Shown here: piece by piece, positions 53,043-61,272 of the stretch | How positions within the stretch are numbered: position 1 is the first letter of the stretch | Layout of the letters: each line of letters begins with the position of its first letter | Assembly (NCBI RefSeq): GCF_008923365.1 | Contig: NZ_WBMR01000016.1 | Span: 1-64,000, forward strand | DNA length: 64,000 nucleotides | Reading direction: 5' to 3' | DNA from: Actinomadura montaniterrae | GTDB taxonomy: Bacteria > Actinomycetota > Actinomycetes > Streptosporangiales > Streptosporangiaceae | Translations under genes and position numbers: made by a program | The notes under the pieces: generated by a model | Told to the model about the DNA's origin: nothing | Seen by the model: only the letters and a program-made list of their open reading frames with translations | Databases searched by the model: none

Positions 53043-54512
53043 TCACGCGCGGGCCTCGCGTCTCGGCCGTTCGAGCCGGTCCATGTCCTCGAGCTCGCGT
53101 CCCCTGGTCTCCGGGACGGCCCGGATCACGAAGATGAACGCGAGGACGGAGAACGCGGTGTACAGGCCGTAGGCCAGGCTGAGCGAGAAGCCGGAGATGC
53201 CGGGGAACGTGGTCGTGACGACCCAGTTGGCGATCCACTGCGCGGCGGCGGCCACGGCCAGCGCCGACGCGCGGATGAAGTTGTTGAACATCTCGCCGAG
53301 CATCACCCACACGACCGGGCCCCAGGTCGCGGCGAACGCGGCGACGAAGACGTTGGCGGCGACGAGCGCGACCGGCCCGGCGGCGCCGCTCAGCTCCGGC
53401 TTGCCGTCCACCACGTGCGCGGTCGAGAAGCAGGCCGTCAGCGTCCCGAGCGACAGCGCCATGCCCGCCGCGCCGCCGAGCAGCAGCGGGCGCCGCCCGA
53501 CCCGGTCGACCAGCGCGATCGCGACCAGCGTGAACGCCACGTTCACCACCGAGTTGATCACCGAGGTGAGCATCGCGTTGCTCTCGGAGAACCCGACCGC
53601 CTGCCACAGCGACGACGAGTAGTAGAAGATCACGTTGATGCCGACGAACTGCTGGAAGACCGACAGCAGGATGCCGACCCACACGATCGGCAGCAGGCCG
53701 AGCCGCGAGCCGCGCAGGTCGCGCAGGTGCACGGGGCGGTCCTCGGCGATCGACCGGACGATGTCCTTGATCTTGCCGTCCACGTCGCCGCGGCCCATGA
53801 CCCGCGCCAGCACCCGCTTCGCGTCGGTCATCTTGTGCTTCTTGACCAGGTAGCGCGGCGACTCGGGGATCGTCGTGGCGATCACGCCCCAGAACACCGC
53901 GGGCACGGCCGCGCTGGCGAACATCCAGCGCCAGGCGCCGCCGCCCCACGGGAACGTCCCGGTCGCGCCGCCGTCGGAGACCTGGGCGATGACGTAGTCG
54001 ACGACCAGCGCGGCGAAGATGCCGAGGACGATCGCCATCTGCTGGAGCGAGCCGAGCCGGCCGCGCAGCTCCGCGGGCGCGATCTCGGCGATGTAGGCGG
54101 GCGCGATGACGGACGCGGCGCCGATCGCGAGGCCGCCGACCAGCCGCCACGCGGTCAGGTCGGCGGCGCTGAAGGCGAACGCCGAGCCGAGCGAGCTGAT
54201 GACGAACAGCGCGGACGCGGCCAGCATCACCTTCACCCGGCCGATCCGGTCGCCGAGCGGGCCGGCGAACCACGCGCCCACGGCGCAGCCGAGCAGCGCG
54301 GCCGACACCACGAAGCCGACGACGAAGCCGCTCAGGTGGAAGGTGTCCTTGAGCGCGTCGACGGTGCCGTTGATGACCGAGGAGTCGTACCCGAACAGGA
54401 ACCCGCCGAGCGCGGCGGCCCCCGCCAGCAGTGCGGCGGTGGCGGCCGAGTGGGAGGGGCCGCCGTGCTCCTCGCCGGCCGTGGTCTTCGCTCCGCTGCC
54501 CGGTGTGCTCAT
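53043..54512 (-). CDS. Sugar porter (MFS SP family)
   Basis: A 489-residue, 12-helix transporter, probably a sugar-proton symporter. Family marks are all present: GGFLFGYDSSVINGT (helix 1), DRIGRVKVML (loop 2-3), RLVGGLAIGAASVIAPAYIAEIAP, ETTIP-type IPESPRYL, the helix 7 sugar motif QQFVGINVIFYYSS, loop 8-9 DRVGRRPLLL, and the C-terminal PETRGREL. Substrate cannot be read; hexoses are typical. The start at 54512 avoids a basic unconserved extension from 54569. The thrS leader region follows downstream on the same strand. Confidence 0.88.
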   Translation of the reverse strand: MSTPGSGAKTTAGEEHGGPSHSAATAALLAGAAALGGFLFGYDSSVINGTVDALKDTFHLSGFVVGFVVSAALLGCAVGAWFAGPLGDRIGRVKVMLAASALFVISSLGSAFAFSAADLTAWRLVGGLAIGAASVIAPAYIAEIAPAELRGRLGSLQQMAIVLGIFAALVVDYVIAQVSDGGATGTFPWGGGAWRWMFASAAVPAVFWGVIATTIPESPRYLVKKHKMTDAKRVLARVMGRGDVDGKIKDIVRSIAEDRPVHLRDLRGSRLGLLPIVWVGILLSVFQQFVGINVIFYYSSSLWQAVGFSESNAMLTSVINSVVNVAFTLVAIALVDRVGRRPLLLGGAAGMALSLGTLTACFSTAHVVDGKPELSGAAGPVALVAANVFVAAFAATWGPVVWVMLGEMFNNFIRASALAVAAAAQWIANWVVTTTFPGISGFSLSLAYGLYTAFSVLAFIFVIRAVPETRGRELEDMDRLERPRREARA

Positions 54513-54671
54513 GGAGCCGGATCTTCCCCGTAGGAAGGACCTTATGCGGCGGCGTTGCCCGCGCCTCACCCGCGGATGGCGATTCCGAGACCGTGAGCTG
54601 GGACGCGGCCGGGCATCGTCACCGCCCCCGCCTCCTCGGCGGCCGGGGCCGTCCCCGCAGTGGACTCCGCG

Positions 54672-55202
54672 TCACCAGTCGTCGGCGGACTCCGCGGCGA
54701 GCCGGACGAGTTCGCCGCCCGCGTCGAGGTCGTACCGGCGCATGGTCGAAAGCGGCGGCGAGTACACGTGGACGCTCACCGCGGGCGCGTCCGAGGTGTT
54801 GCGGACGTCGTGGACGTAGTCGGGCCCGAACGAGCGGACCTGCCCGGCGCCGACCTCGCGATGGCTGCGGACGCGGTGCTCCTCCAGCGTGCCGAGCGCG
54901 ACGGCGAAGGCGCCGGCGGAGCCGCCGTGGTCGTGGAACCCGGTGCACTGGCCGGGCAGCCAGCTGATCAGCCAGATCTCGTGGTCGGCGTCCTGGTGGA
55001 CGCGCTCGTACCAGCGGCCCTGCGGGTCGAGCCGGACCCGGTGGACCCATTCCTCCGGGTGGTCGGCCAGCGCGCGGGCCCGTTCGGCGAGCCGCGCCGG
55101 TGCGAACGGGGCGGCCGCGTCCCGCGGCTCTTCCGGCGCGGGCGCGCCGATCCCGGGCGTGCCGTTTTCGGGCGTGCCGGACTCGGTGGCGGTGACGGTC
55201 AT
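54672..55202 (-). CDS. Cysteine dioxygenase-family cupin enzyme
   Basis: A 176-residue protein of the cysteine dioxygenase type I family, which oxidises cysteine (or a related thiol) to a sulfinic acid with non-heme iron. The cupin motifs are SWLPGQCTGFHDHGGSAGAFAV (two His ligands in HDH) and SFGPDYVHDVRNTSDAPAVSVHVYSPP (third His). The N-terminal 40 residues are low-complexity. GAGGAG precedes the ATG. Upstream is a leader-peptide frame of the sulfur-responsive actinobacterial type, which fits a cysteine-related role. Confidence 0.85.
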   Translation of the reverse strand: MTVTATESGTPENGTPGIGAPAPEEPRDAAAPFAPARLAERARALADHPEEWVHRVRLDPQGRWYERVHQDADHEIWLISWLPGQCTGFHDHGGSAGAFAVALGTLEEHRVRSHREVGAGQVRSFGPDYVHDVRNTSDAPAVSVHVYSPPLSTMRRYDLDAGGELVRLAAESADDW

Positions 55203-55263
55203 GCGTCGTTCTCCTCGGCTGTGCGGTGGGACGTGCTGGAACGCGTCCGCCGGCGGGGGTCCG

Positions 55264-55350
55264 CTAGCGGGGCGTCCGGCGACACAGCGCGCTGGCCTGG
55301 CGGCGCAGATCGACGTGCAGGCGCTCGTGCAGCGGTGCGGAGATCGTCAC
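55264..55350 (-). CDS. Leader peptide upstream of cysteine dioxygenase gene
   Basis: A 28-codon frame starts GTG (55350), reads TISAPLHERLHVDLRRQ, continues with ASALCRRTPR, and stops at TAG (55264-55266). The pattern HVDLxR...S..CRR.PR is that of actinobacterial short leader peptides found before cysteine and sulfur-metabolism genes. A single Cys codon (TGT) lies near the end. A consensus promoter gives a leaderless transcript starting at the GTG. The dioxygenase gene begins 61 bases after the stop, with self-complementary sequence around CCGCTAGCGG between. Control by cysteine supply during translation is the known model for this class. Confidence 0.75.
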   Translation of the reverse strand: MTISAPLHERLHVDLRRQASALCRRTPR

Positions 55351-55356
55351 CCCACG

Positions 55357-55385
55357 ATGATCGGCCATAATCCCTATAAAGTCAA
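55357..55385 (-). promoter_or_regulatory. Leaderless promoter TTGACT-N17-GATCAT
   Basis: TTGACT (55385-55380) and GATCAT (55362-55357) are separated by exactly 17 bases, and six bases follow before the leader GTG at 55350. This is the best sigma-A-type promoter in the window. Confidence 0.65.
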
Positions 55386-55508
55386 TCGGGAAAGCCTGGA
55401 AGCCGCCCGCCGCGGCCGTGGGCAGCGGTGATACCAGCGGGGGCGGCCCGATCTCCCCCCGCGGAGGCAGGCGGGCGCGGCGCCGCGCGCTCTAGGCTCG
55501 CAGGCGAG

Positions 55509-56756
55509 ATGAACGAACCACACCGCTCCGACGCCGGCGCGCGGCCCCGGCTGCTCGCCGGGGTCGCCGCCGCCGTCGTGCCGGGGCACGACGACCCCGC
55601 CGTCCCCCTGCTCCCGGGCCGGCTCCTGCTGCGCGTGCCGATCCTGGTCCTGCTGCTCGCCATGACGATCGGCTTCACGGCCGGGTCGATCGCGATCTCC
55701 ATCGCGAGCTACCACGTGGACGCGGGGGCGGCGTGGCCGCTCGGGGTGCTGATGGCCAGCCCGCTGATCTTCGCGGCCCGCTGGCCGCTCGCCGCCTGGC
55801 GGATCGCGGCCATCGGGCTGCTGATCACCGTGTTCGTCCGGCACGGCACCGGCTTCATGCCGTGGCCGGTCACCGCGATCCTCGCGCTGGTGGTCATCCT
55901 GTTCTTCGCCGGGATCGGCTGCGACCGCCAGACGACCGTCGGCGTCGGCGCGGTGACGATCGTGGGGGTGCTGCTGCCCGCCGTGCTGTTCGGCATGCCG
56001 GGCTGGTTCGGCATCATCCTCGCCGGGATCACCGCGCTCGTGCTGACCTTCGGCGACGCGGTCGGCGGCCGCCGGTCCGCGGAGGAGGAGCTGCGCCGCC
56101 GCGAGGAGCAGCACCGGCAGGACCTGGCGCGGCAGGCGGTGCTGGAGGAGCGCGCCCGCATCGCCCGCGAGCTGCACGACGTCGTCGCGCACCACATGTC
56201 GGTGATCGCGATGCAGGCCGAGGCCGCCCCGTTCAAGATCCCCGACCTGCCGGACGCCGCCCGCGAGACGTTCGGCGTGGTCCGGGACGCGGCCCGCGAG
56301 GCGCTCACCGAGACCCGCCGCGTCGTGGGGCTGCTGCGCTCGGACGACGAGGGCGCCGAGCGCGCCCCGAGCCCGGGCCTGGACCGGCTGGACGAGCTGG
56401 CCGCGGCGGCCCGCAACTCCGGGCTGTCGGTCGCCACCGTGGTCGTCGGGATGCCGCGCCAGCTGGACGCCGGGGTGGACCTGTCGGCGTACCGGATCGT
56501 CCAGGAGTCGCTCAGCAACGCCGCCCGGTACGCGCCGGGATCGCGCGTCCACGTGGAGATCAAGTACGGGCCGGAGGCGCTCGCGGTGACCGTCGACGAC
56601 GACGGCGCGCGCGGCGTCCCGGACGGGACGCAGGGCGGCGGGCACGGCCTGGTCGGGATGCGCGAGCGCGTCACGATGCTCGGCGGCACGCTGTCGGCGG
56701 GCCCGCGCGGCACGGGCGGCTGGACGGTCGCGGCGGAGCTGCCGTACGGGGACTGA
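55509..56756 (+). CDS. Sensor histidine kinase (NarL/DesK type)
   Basis: A 415-residue membrane kinase. After a cytoplasmic start it has about five hydrophobic segments (residues 40-185), e.g. LLLRVPILVLLLAMTIGFTAGSIAISI. A coiled linker (GGRRSAEEELRRREEQHRQ) precedes the HisKA_3 box ARIARELHDVVAHHMSVIAMQAEAAP with the phospho-accepting His. The HATPase domain has YRIVQESLSNAARYAPGS, AVTVDDDG and GHGLVGMRERVTMLGG. The loop between membrane segments is short, so it may sense a membrane signal. The response regulator gene begins 22 bases downstream. A TAGGCT box lies 10 bases upstream of the ATG. Confidence 0.9.
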   Translation: MNEPHRSDAGARPRLLAGVAAAVVPGHDDPAVPLLPGRLLLRVPILVLLLAMTIGFTAGSIAISIASYHVDAGAAWPLGVLMASPLIFAARWPLAAWRIAAIGLLITVFVRHGTGFMPWPVTAILALVVILFFAGIGCDRQTTVGVGAVTIVGVLLPAVLFGMPGWFGIILAGITALVLTFGDAVGGRRSAEEELRRREEQHRQDLARQAVLEERARIARELHDVVAHHMSVIAMQAEAAPFKIPDLPDAARETFGVVRDAAREALTETRRVVGLLRSDDEGAERAPSPGLDRLDELAAAARNSGLSVATVVVGMPRQLDAGVDLSAYRIVQESLSNAARYAPGSRVHVEIKYGPEALAVTVDDDGARGVPDGTQGGGHGLVGMRERVTMLGGTLSAGPRGTGGWTVAAELPYGD

Positions 56757-56766
56757 TCGTTCGCCG

Positions 56767-56772
56767 TAGGGT
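56767..56772 (+). promoter_or_regulatory. Candidate leaderless -10 box TAGGGT
   Basis: TAGGGT is followed by exactly six bases and the response-regulator GTG (56779). Independent leaderless transcription is possible even though the kinase gene ends just upstream. Confidence 0.35.
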
Positions 56773-56778
56773 GGCGTC

Positions 56779-57471
56779 GTGACGATTCGGGTGCTGATCG
56801 CCGACGACCAGGTGATGATCCGCGACGGGCTCGCGGCGCTGCTGTCCTCCGATCCGGAGATCGAGGTGATCGGGCAGGCGGGGAACGGGCGCGAGGCCGT
56901 GGACATGGCCCGCGCGCTGGATCCGGACGTCGTGGTGATGGACATCCGGATGCCGGAGATGGACGGCCTGGCCGCGACCGCGGAGCTGATCGGCGCGCCC
57001 GCCGGGCGGAACACCCGGCAGGACGCCGGAGACCCCGCGGACGTGCGGCCGAAGGTCCTGGTCCTCACCACGTTCGACCTCGACGAGTACGTCTACGAGG
57101 CGCTCGGCGCGGGGGCCAGCGGGTTCCTGCTGAAGGACGCGTCGGCGGCCGACCTCGTGACCGGGGTGCGGGTCGTGGCGGCGGGCGACGCGCTGCTCGC
57201 GCCGTCGATCACCCGACGGCTGATCGGCGACTTCGCGCGCCGGCGCCGCCACCAGCGGCCGAGCCCGGCGGCGACGGCGGGGCTGACCCCGCGCGAGATG
57301 GACGTGCTGCGGCTCATCGCGCGGGGCCTGTCCAACGCCGAGATCGCCGCCGAGCTGGTGCTCGCCGAGCAGACGATCAAGACGCACGTCGGGCACGTGC
57401 TGACCAAGCTGGCGCTGCGCGACCGCACCCAGGCGGTCGTGTTCGCCTACGAGAACGGCCTGGTCGGCTAG
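56779..57471 (+). CDS. NarL/LuxR-family response regulator
   Basis: A 230-residue regulator. The receiver has ADDQVMIRDGL, phospho-acceptor D55 in VVVMDIRMPEMDG, the LTTFD switch Thr and LLKDAS (conserved Lys). About 15 residues (APAGRNTRQDAGDPADVRP) are inserted between the strands carrying D55 and T. The C-terminal LuxR helix-turn-helix is TPREMDVLRLIARGLSNAEIAAELVLAEQTIKTHVGHVLTKL. It pairs with the kinase upstream. Targets are unknown. Confidence 0.92.
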   Translation: MTIRVLIADDQVMIRDGLAALLSSDPEIEVIGQAGNGREAVDMARALDPDVVVMDIRMPEMDGLAATAELIGAPAGRNTRQDAGDPADVRPKVLVLTTFDLDEYVYEALGAGASGFLLKDASAADLVTGVRVVAAGDALLAPSITRRLIGDFARRRRHQRPSPAATAGLTPREMDVLRLIARGLSNAEIAAELVLAEQTIKTHVGHVLTKLALRDRTQAVVFAYENGLVG

Positions 57472-57487
57472 CCCAGCCGGCCCGGGG

Positions 57488-58444
57488 TCAGCGGGACGGG
57501 TCGAGGACGAGCTTGCCGGTGGTGCGGCGGGCGCGCAGGTCCTCGTGGGCCTTGCGCACCTCCGACAGGCCGTACTCGCCGCCGCCGATGACGCGCAGCC
57601 GCCCGGCGGCGGCCAGCCCGAACAGCTCGTCCAGCGCGGCGCGCATGACGTCGCCGGGCAGCTGGAAGACGTGCGCCAGCCACATCCCGGAGATCGTGGT
57701 GGAGTGCGACATCAGGGTGGCCGGGCGCACCGGCGACGGCTCCTTGCGGGACGCCATGCCGTAGAAGGCGAGCCGGCCGAACGGGGCGAGCGCCTTCAGG
57801 CTCTGGTCGGTGACGGTCCCGCCGGTCATCTCCAGCACGGTGTCGACGCGCTGGCCGCCGTTCGCCTCGATGAGCGCGTCCTTCAGGTCGGGCTCGTTCG
57901 CGTCGATCGCCACGTCCGCGCCGAGCTCCAGGGCGAGGTCGCGCTTGTCCTTGGACGAGGCGGTCGCGATGACGCGCCCGGCGCCCCAGGCCTTGGCGAG
58001 CTGGACGGCGAGGGTGCCGACCCCGCCCGCTGCCGCGTGCACGACGACCGACTCCCCCGGCGCCAGGTGCACGCTGCGGCGCAGCAGCACCCACGCGGAC
58101 GCGCCCTGGACGATCATCCCGAGCGCGGTGACGTCGTCGACGCCGTCCGGGACGTCCCAGGCGAGCGCCTCGGGCGCGACGGCCTTCTCGGCGTACCCGC
58201 CGGTGCCGACGAGCGCGACGACGCGGCGCCCGTCCGGGGTGGTGCCGACGACCTCGCCGCCCGGCACCATCGGCAGCGTCGACTCCGACAGGTAGCTGTT
58301 CTCGGCCTGGTGGGTGTCGGCGTAGTTGATGCCGGCCCGGGCGACGTCGACGAGCAGGTGCCCGGGCCCGGCGACCGGGTCGGGCAGCTCGGTGACGGTC
58401 AGCACCTCGGGGCCGCCGAACTCGGTGATCTGGATCGCGCGCAT
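57488..58444 (-). CDS. Zinc-type alcohol dehydrogenase / quinone oxidoreductase-like protein
   Basis: A 318-residue MDR-superfamily oxidoreductase resembling NADPH:quinone reductases. It lacks the catalytic zinc Cys pattern. The N-terminal GroES-like domain starts MRAIQITEFGGPEVLTVTELPDP. The Rossmann loop is VVVHAAAGGVGTLAVQLAKAWGAG, followed by LGADVAIDANEPDLKDAL. The substrate is not known. It lies 33 bases downstream of the SDR gene on the same strand, so the two may act together. Start GTG/ATG at 58444 is the family start. Confidence 0.85.
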   Translation of the reverse strand: MRAIQITEFGGPEVLTVTELPDPVAGPGHLLVDVARAGINYADTHQAENSYLSESTLPMVPGGEVVGTTPDGRRVVALVGTGGYAEKAVAPEALAWDVPDGVDDVTALGMIVQGASAWVLLRRSVHLAPGESVVVHAAAGGVGTLAVQLAKAWGAGRVIATASSKDKRDLALELGADVAIDANEPDLKDALIEANGGQRVDTVLEMTGGTVTDQSLKALAPFGRLAFYGMASRKEPSPVRPATLMSHSTTISGMWLAHVFQLPGDVMRAALDELFGLAAAGRLRVIGGGEYGLSEVRKAHEDLRARRTTGKLVLDPSR

Positions 58445-58477
58445 GACTCTCCTGTTCCGGTCTCTGGTCGGGCGCGG

Positions 58478-59224
58478 TCAGCGCGGGCCGGGGACGCCGC
58501 GGAACTTGAACGGCTCGGACGGGCGGCCCGGGACGACGTACCACGCCTCGCCGGCGCCGTCGGCCTCCAGGATCCGCATGAACGCCTCGACGACGTCGCT
58601 CACCTCCAGGATGGGGAAGCCGCTCTGCTGCAGCTCCTCCTTCATCCCGCCGAGGATCGCGGTGTCGGCGAACGACGGGCACAGCGCGTTCACCCGGATG
58701 CCCTCGGGCAGGTAGGTGGGGCCGAGCGCGCGGACGAGGCCGACGACCGCGGCCTTGTTCGCGCCGTAGACGGGGTCGAAGGGCGTCGCGGTGAGCGCGG
58801 CCATGCTGGCGGTCGCGATGATGTTCCCGCCGCCGCGGTTGCGGATCGCGGGCAGCGCCGCGTGCACGCCGTAGACGACGCCGTCGAGGTTGATGCCCAT
58901 GGCGCGGCGGTAGACGGCGGGGTCGAAGGTCTCGTCGAGCTGCCCGCCGCCGGCGATGCCGGCGTTGAGGAACGCGACGTCCAGGCCGCCGAAGCGCTCG
59001 ACGGCGGCGGCGACGGCGGCCTCGCTGTCGGCGGGCTCGCGGACGTCGCAGCGGACGAACGTGCCGTCCAGCTCCTTGGCGAGCGCGCCGCCGGCCTCGG
59101 CGTCGACGTCGGCGAGCACGACCCGGGCGCCCTCGCGGGCCAGCCGGCGCGCGACCGCCGCGCCGATGCCGTTGGATCCGCCCGTGATCAGCGCGACCTT
59201 GCCGGTGCCGTCGAAGGCTGCCAT
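58478..59224 (-). CDS. Short-chain dehydrogenase/reductase
   Basis: A 248-residue classical SDR. NAD(P) site ALITGGSNGIGAAVARRL, the NAG motif AFLNAGIAGGG, active-site Ser in IATASMAAL and the Tyr-x3-Lys motif VYGANKAAVVG are complete. The substrate is unknown; the adjacent acyl-CoA dehydrogenase gene suggests fatty or acyl-CoA metabolism. GGGAGGGGAG precedes the ATG. The 46-base divergent spacer holds a perfect 22-bp operator-like palindrome. Confidence 0.9.
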   Translation of the reverse strand: MAAFDGTGKVALITGGSNGIGAAVARRLAREGARVVLADVDAEAGGALAKELDGTFVRCDVREPADSEAAVAAAVERFGGLDVAFLNAGIAGGGQLDETFDPAVYRRAMGINLDGVVYGVHAALPAIRNRGGGNIIATASMAALTATPFDPVYGANKAAVVGLVRALGPTYLPEGIRVNALCPSFADTAILGGMKEELQQSGFPILEVSDVVEAFMRILEADGAGEAWYVVPGRPSEPFKFRGVPGPR

Positions 59225-59240
59225 GGGGACTCCCCTCCCA

Positions 59241-59262
59241 AGTAACTGACTCGTCAGTTACT
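59241..59262. promoter_or_regulatory. 22-bp near-continuous palindromic operator
   Basis: AGTAACTGAC (59241-59250) and GTCAGTTACT (59253-59262) are perfect inverted repeats separated by TC. It lies between the divergent SDR and acyl-CoA dehydrogenase genes and overlaps a TACTCT -10-like box. The TetR gene at 60491 is the likely regulator. Confidence 0.75.
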
Positions 59263-59264
59263 CT
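59259..59264 (+). promoter_or_regulatory. Leaderless -10 box TACTCT of the acyl-CoA dehydrogenase gene
   Basis: TACTCT ends exactly six bases before the ATG at 59271. Its first four bases lie within the palindrome at 59241-59262, so operator occupancy would block it. Confidence 0.45.
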
Positions 59265-59270
59265 AGCGGA

Positions 59271-60494
59271 ATGGACTTCGGTTTGAGCGAGCGGGCCCAG
59301 GAGCACCTCGGCCGCCTCCAGGAATTCATGGACTCCCACGTCTACCCCGCGGAGCCGGTGTACGCGGCGCAGCGGGCGGAGCTGCGCGAGCAGGGCCGCG
59401 AGCACCACGTCCCGCAGGTCGTCGAGAACCTCAAGGTCGAGGCGCGCAAGCGCGGCCTCTGGAACCTGTTCCTACCCGACAGCGAGGATCCCGCACACGG
59501 CCTGAGCGTCACCGACTACGCCTCGCTCGCCGAGGTCACGGGCCGCTCCCCCAGCCTCGCCCCCGAGGCGACGAACTGCGCGGCGCCCGACACCGGCAAC
59601 ATGGAGGTCCTGCACCTGTTCGGCACGCCCGAGCAGAAGGACAGGTGGCTCACGCCGCTGCTCAACGGCGAGATCCGCAGCGCGTTCGCGATGACGGAGC
59701 CGGACGTGGCGAGCTCGGACGCCACCAACATCTCGACCCGGATCGAGCGCGACGGCGACCACTACGTGATCAACGGCCGCAAATGGTGGATCAGCGGCAG
59801 CGCGGACCCGCGCTGCAAGATCATGATCGTGATGGGCAAGACCGACCCCGAGGGCCACCCGTACCGGCAGCAGTCGATGGTGCTGGTGCCGCTGGACGCC
59901 CCGGGCGTCGAGGTCGTCCGGCCGCTGCCCGTGTTCGGCTACCAGGACCAGCACGGCCACTGCGAGATCACCTTCACCGACGTCCGCGTGCCGGTGGAGA
60001 ACCTCGTCGGCGAGGAGGGCGGCGGCTTCGCGATCGCGCAGGCGCGGCTCGGGCCCGGCCGCATCCACCACTGCATGCGCGCGATCGGGATGGCCGAGCG
60101 GGCGCTGGAGCTGATGTGCGAGCGCGCGGCGTCCCGCGTGGCGTTCGGCGGGCCGCTCGCCAAGCAGGGCGTGGTGCGCCAGCAGATCGCCGAGTCGCGG
60201 ATGGCGATCGAGCAGGCCCGGCTGCTCACCCTGAAGACCGCGTGGCTGATCGACAAGCACGGCGTGCAGGCCGCCCGGTCCGAGGTCGCGGCGATCAAGG
60301 TGATCGCGCCGCGGGTGGCGCTGGACGTCGTCGACAAGGCGATCCAGGTGCACGGCGGCGCGGGCGTCAGCGACGACACCCCGCTCGCCGCGATGTGGGC
60401 GGGCCTGCGCACGCTGCGCCTCGCCGACGGGCCGGACGAGGTCCACGTGCGCTCGGTCGCGCGCGCCGAACTGGGCAAGTACCTCGGGAAATGA
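59271..60494 (+). CDS. Acyl-CoA dehydrogenase
   Basis: A 407-residue FAD enzyme that oxidises an acyl-CoA thioester to the enoyl form. The FAD/substrate signatures are [48 protein letters not shown] and [20 protein letters not shown], and the C-terminal [34 protein letters not shown]. It is of the ACAD10/11-like type common in actinobacteria. The catalytic base position was not resolved by eye. The TetR gene overlaps its end by 4 bases (ATGA). Its promoter overlaps the palindromic operator. Confidence 0.92.
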   Translation: MDFGLSERAQEHLGRLQEFMDSHVYPAEPVYAAQRAELREQGREHHVPQVVENLKVEARKRGLWNLFLPDSEDPAHGLSVTDYASLAEVTGRSPSLAPEATNCAAPDTGNMEVLHLFGTPEQKDRWLTPLLNGEIRSAFAMTEPDVASSDATNISTRIERDGDHYVINGRKWWISGSADPRCKIMIVMGKTDPEGHPYRQQSMVLVPLDAPGVEVVRPLPVFGYQDQHGHCEITFTDVRVPVENLVGEEGGGFAIAQARLGPGRIHHCMRAIGMAERALELMCERAASRVAFGGPLAKQGVVRQQIAESRMAIEQARLLTLKTAWLIDKHGVQAARSEVAAIKVIAPRVALDVVDKAIQVHGGAGVSDDTPLAAMWAGLRTLRLADGPDEVHVRSVARAELGKYLGK

Positions 60495-61261
60495 CCGACG
60501 GCACGGGGGACGCGGGAAAGCGCGGGACGGTGCCCGCGGGCACGGAGCCGGCGAGCACGGAACCGGCGGGCACGGCGTCGGCCGGCACCGCGCCGGCGGG
60601 CACCGGATCGGCGGGCGCCGGGCCGGGCGTGCGGCGGCGGATGCCGTACGCCCGGCGGCGCGAGCAGCTGCTCCAGGTGGCGCTCGCCGAGTTCGGCCGG
60701 CGCGGCTACCACCTCACGCAGATGGAGCACGTCGCCGCGGCGGCGCAGGTGTCCAAGGCGCTGCTGTACCAGCACTTCGCGTCCAAGGAGGAGCTGTTCG
60801 CCGAGGTGACGGAGGCGATCGTCGGCGAGCTCACGGCACGGCTGAACCGGGCGGTGCCCGCGGCGCACGGCACGGCGGGCGGCATCCGGGCGATGATCCG
60901 GGTGCTGTTCGACTACGCGACCGAGGAGCCGGACGCGTGGTCGCTGGTGGTCCGGCACCTGGACAAGCCGGAGGTCGGGCTGGAGCTGCGGGAGCTGCGC
61001 GACCGGCTCGGCACCGCGTTCGCCGACCTGCTGCTGCGGCGCCGCCGCGCCGACCCGAAGCTGTCGCCCGCCGCGCTCGAGGTGAACGAGCGGCGGGCGC
61101 GGCTGCTCGTCCCGCTGATGTACGGGTCGATGCTGTCGATGGTGTCGTGGTGGCTGGAGCATCCCGACACCCCGCGCGACCGCGCCGAGCAGATGGCGCT
61201 GGAGTTCATCTGGCTCGGCCTGGACCGGCTGCGGACCGGCGAGCGGCTGCCCCGCGACTGA
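60491..61261 (+). CDS. TetR-family regulator with low-complexity N-tail
   Basis: A 256-residue TetR protein. The first about 45 residues are PAGT/SAGT-type repeats ([20 protein letters not shown]), unrelated to the fold. The helix-turn-helix follows as [32 protein letters not shown], then an all-alpha ligand domain. The ATG overlaps the acyl-CoA dehydrogenase stop, so it is cotranscribed with that gene and likely controls the operator at 59241. A shorter start in the repeat region cannot be excluded. The ligand may be an acyl-CoA; this is inferred from the neighbour. Confidence 0.85.
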   Translation: MTDGTGDAGKRGTVPAGTEPASTEPAGTASAGTAPAGTGSAGAGPGVRRRMPYARRREQLLQVALAEFGRRGYHLTQMEHVAAAAQVSKALLYQHFASKEELFAEVTEAIVGELTARLNRAVPAAHGTAGGIRAMIRVLFDYATEEPDAWSLVVRHLDKPEVGLELRELRDRLGTAFADLLLRRRRADPKLSPAALEVNERRARLLVPLMYGSMLSMVSWWLEHPDTPRDRAEQMALEFIWLGLDRLRTGERLPRD

Positions 61262-61272
61262 CGGCCTGAAGG

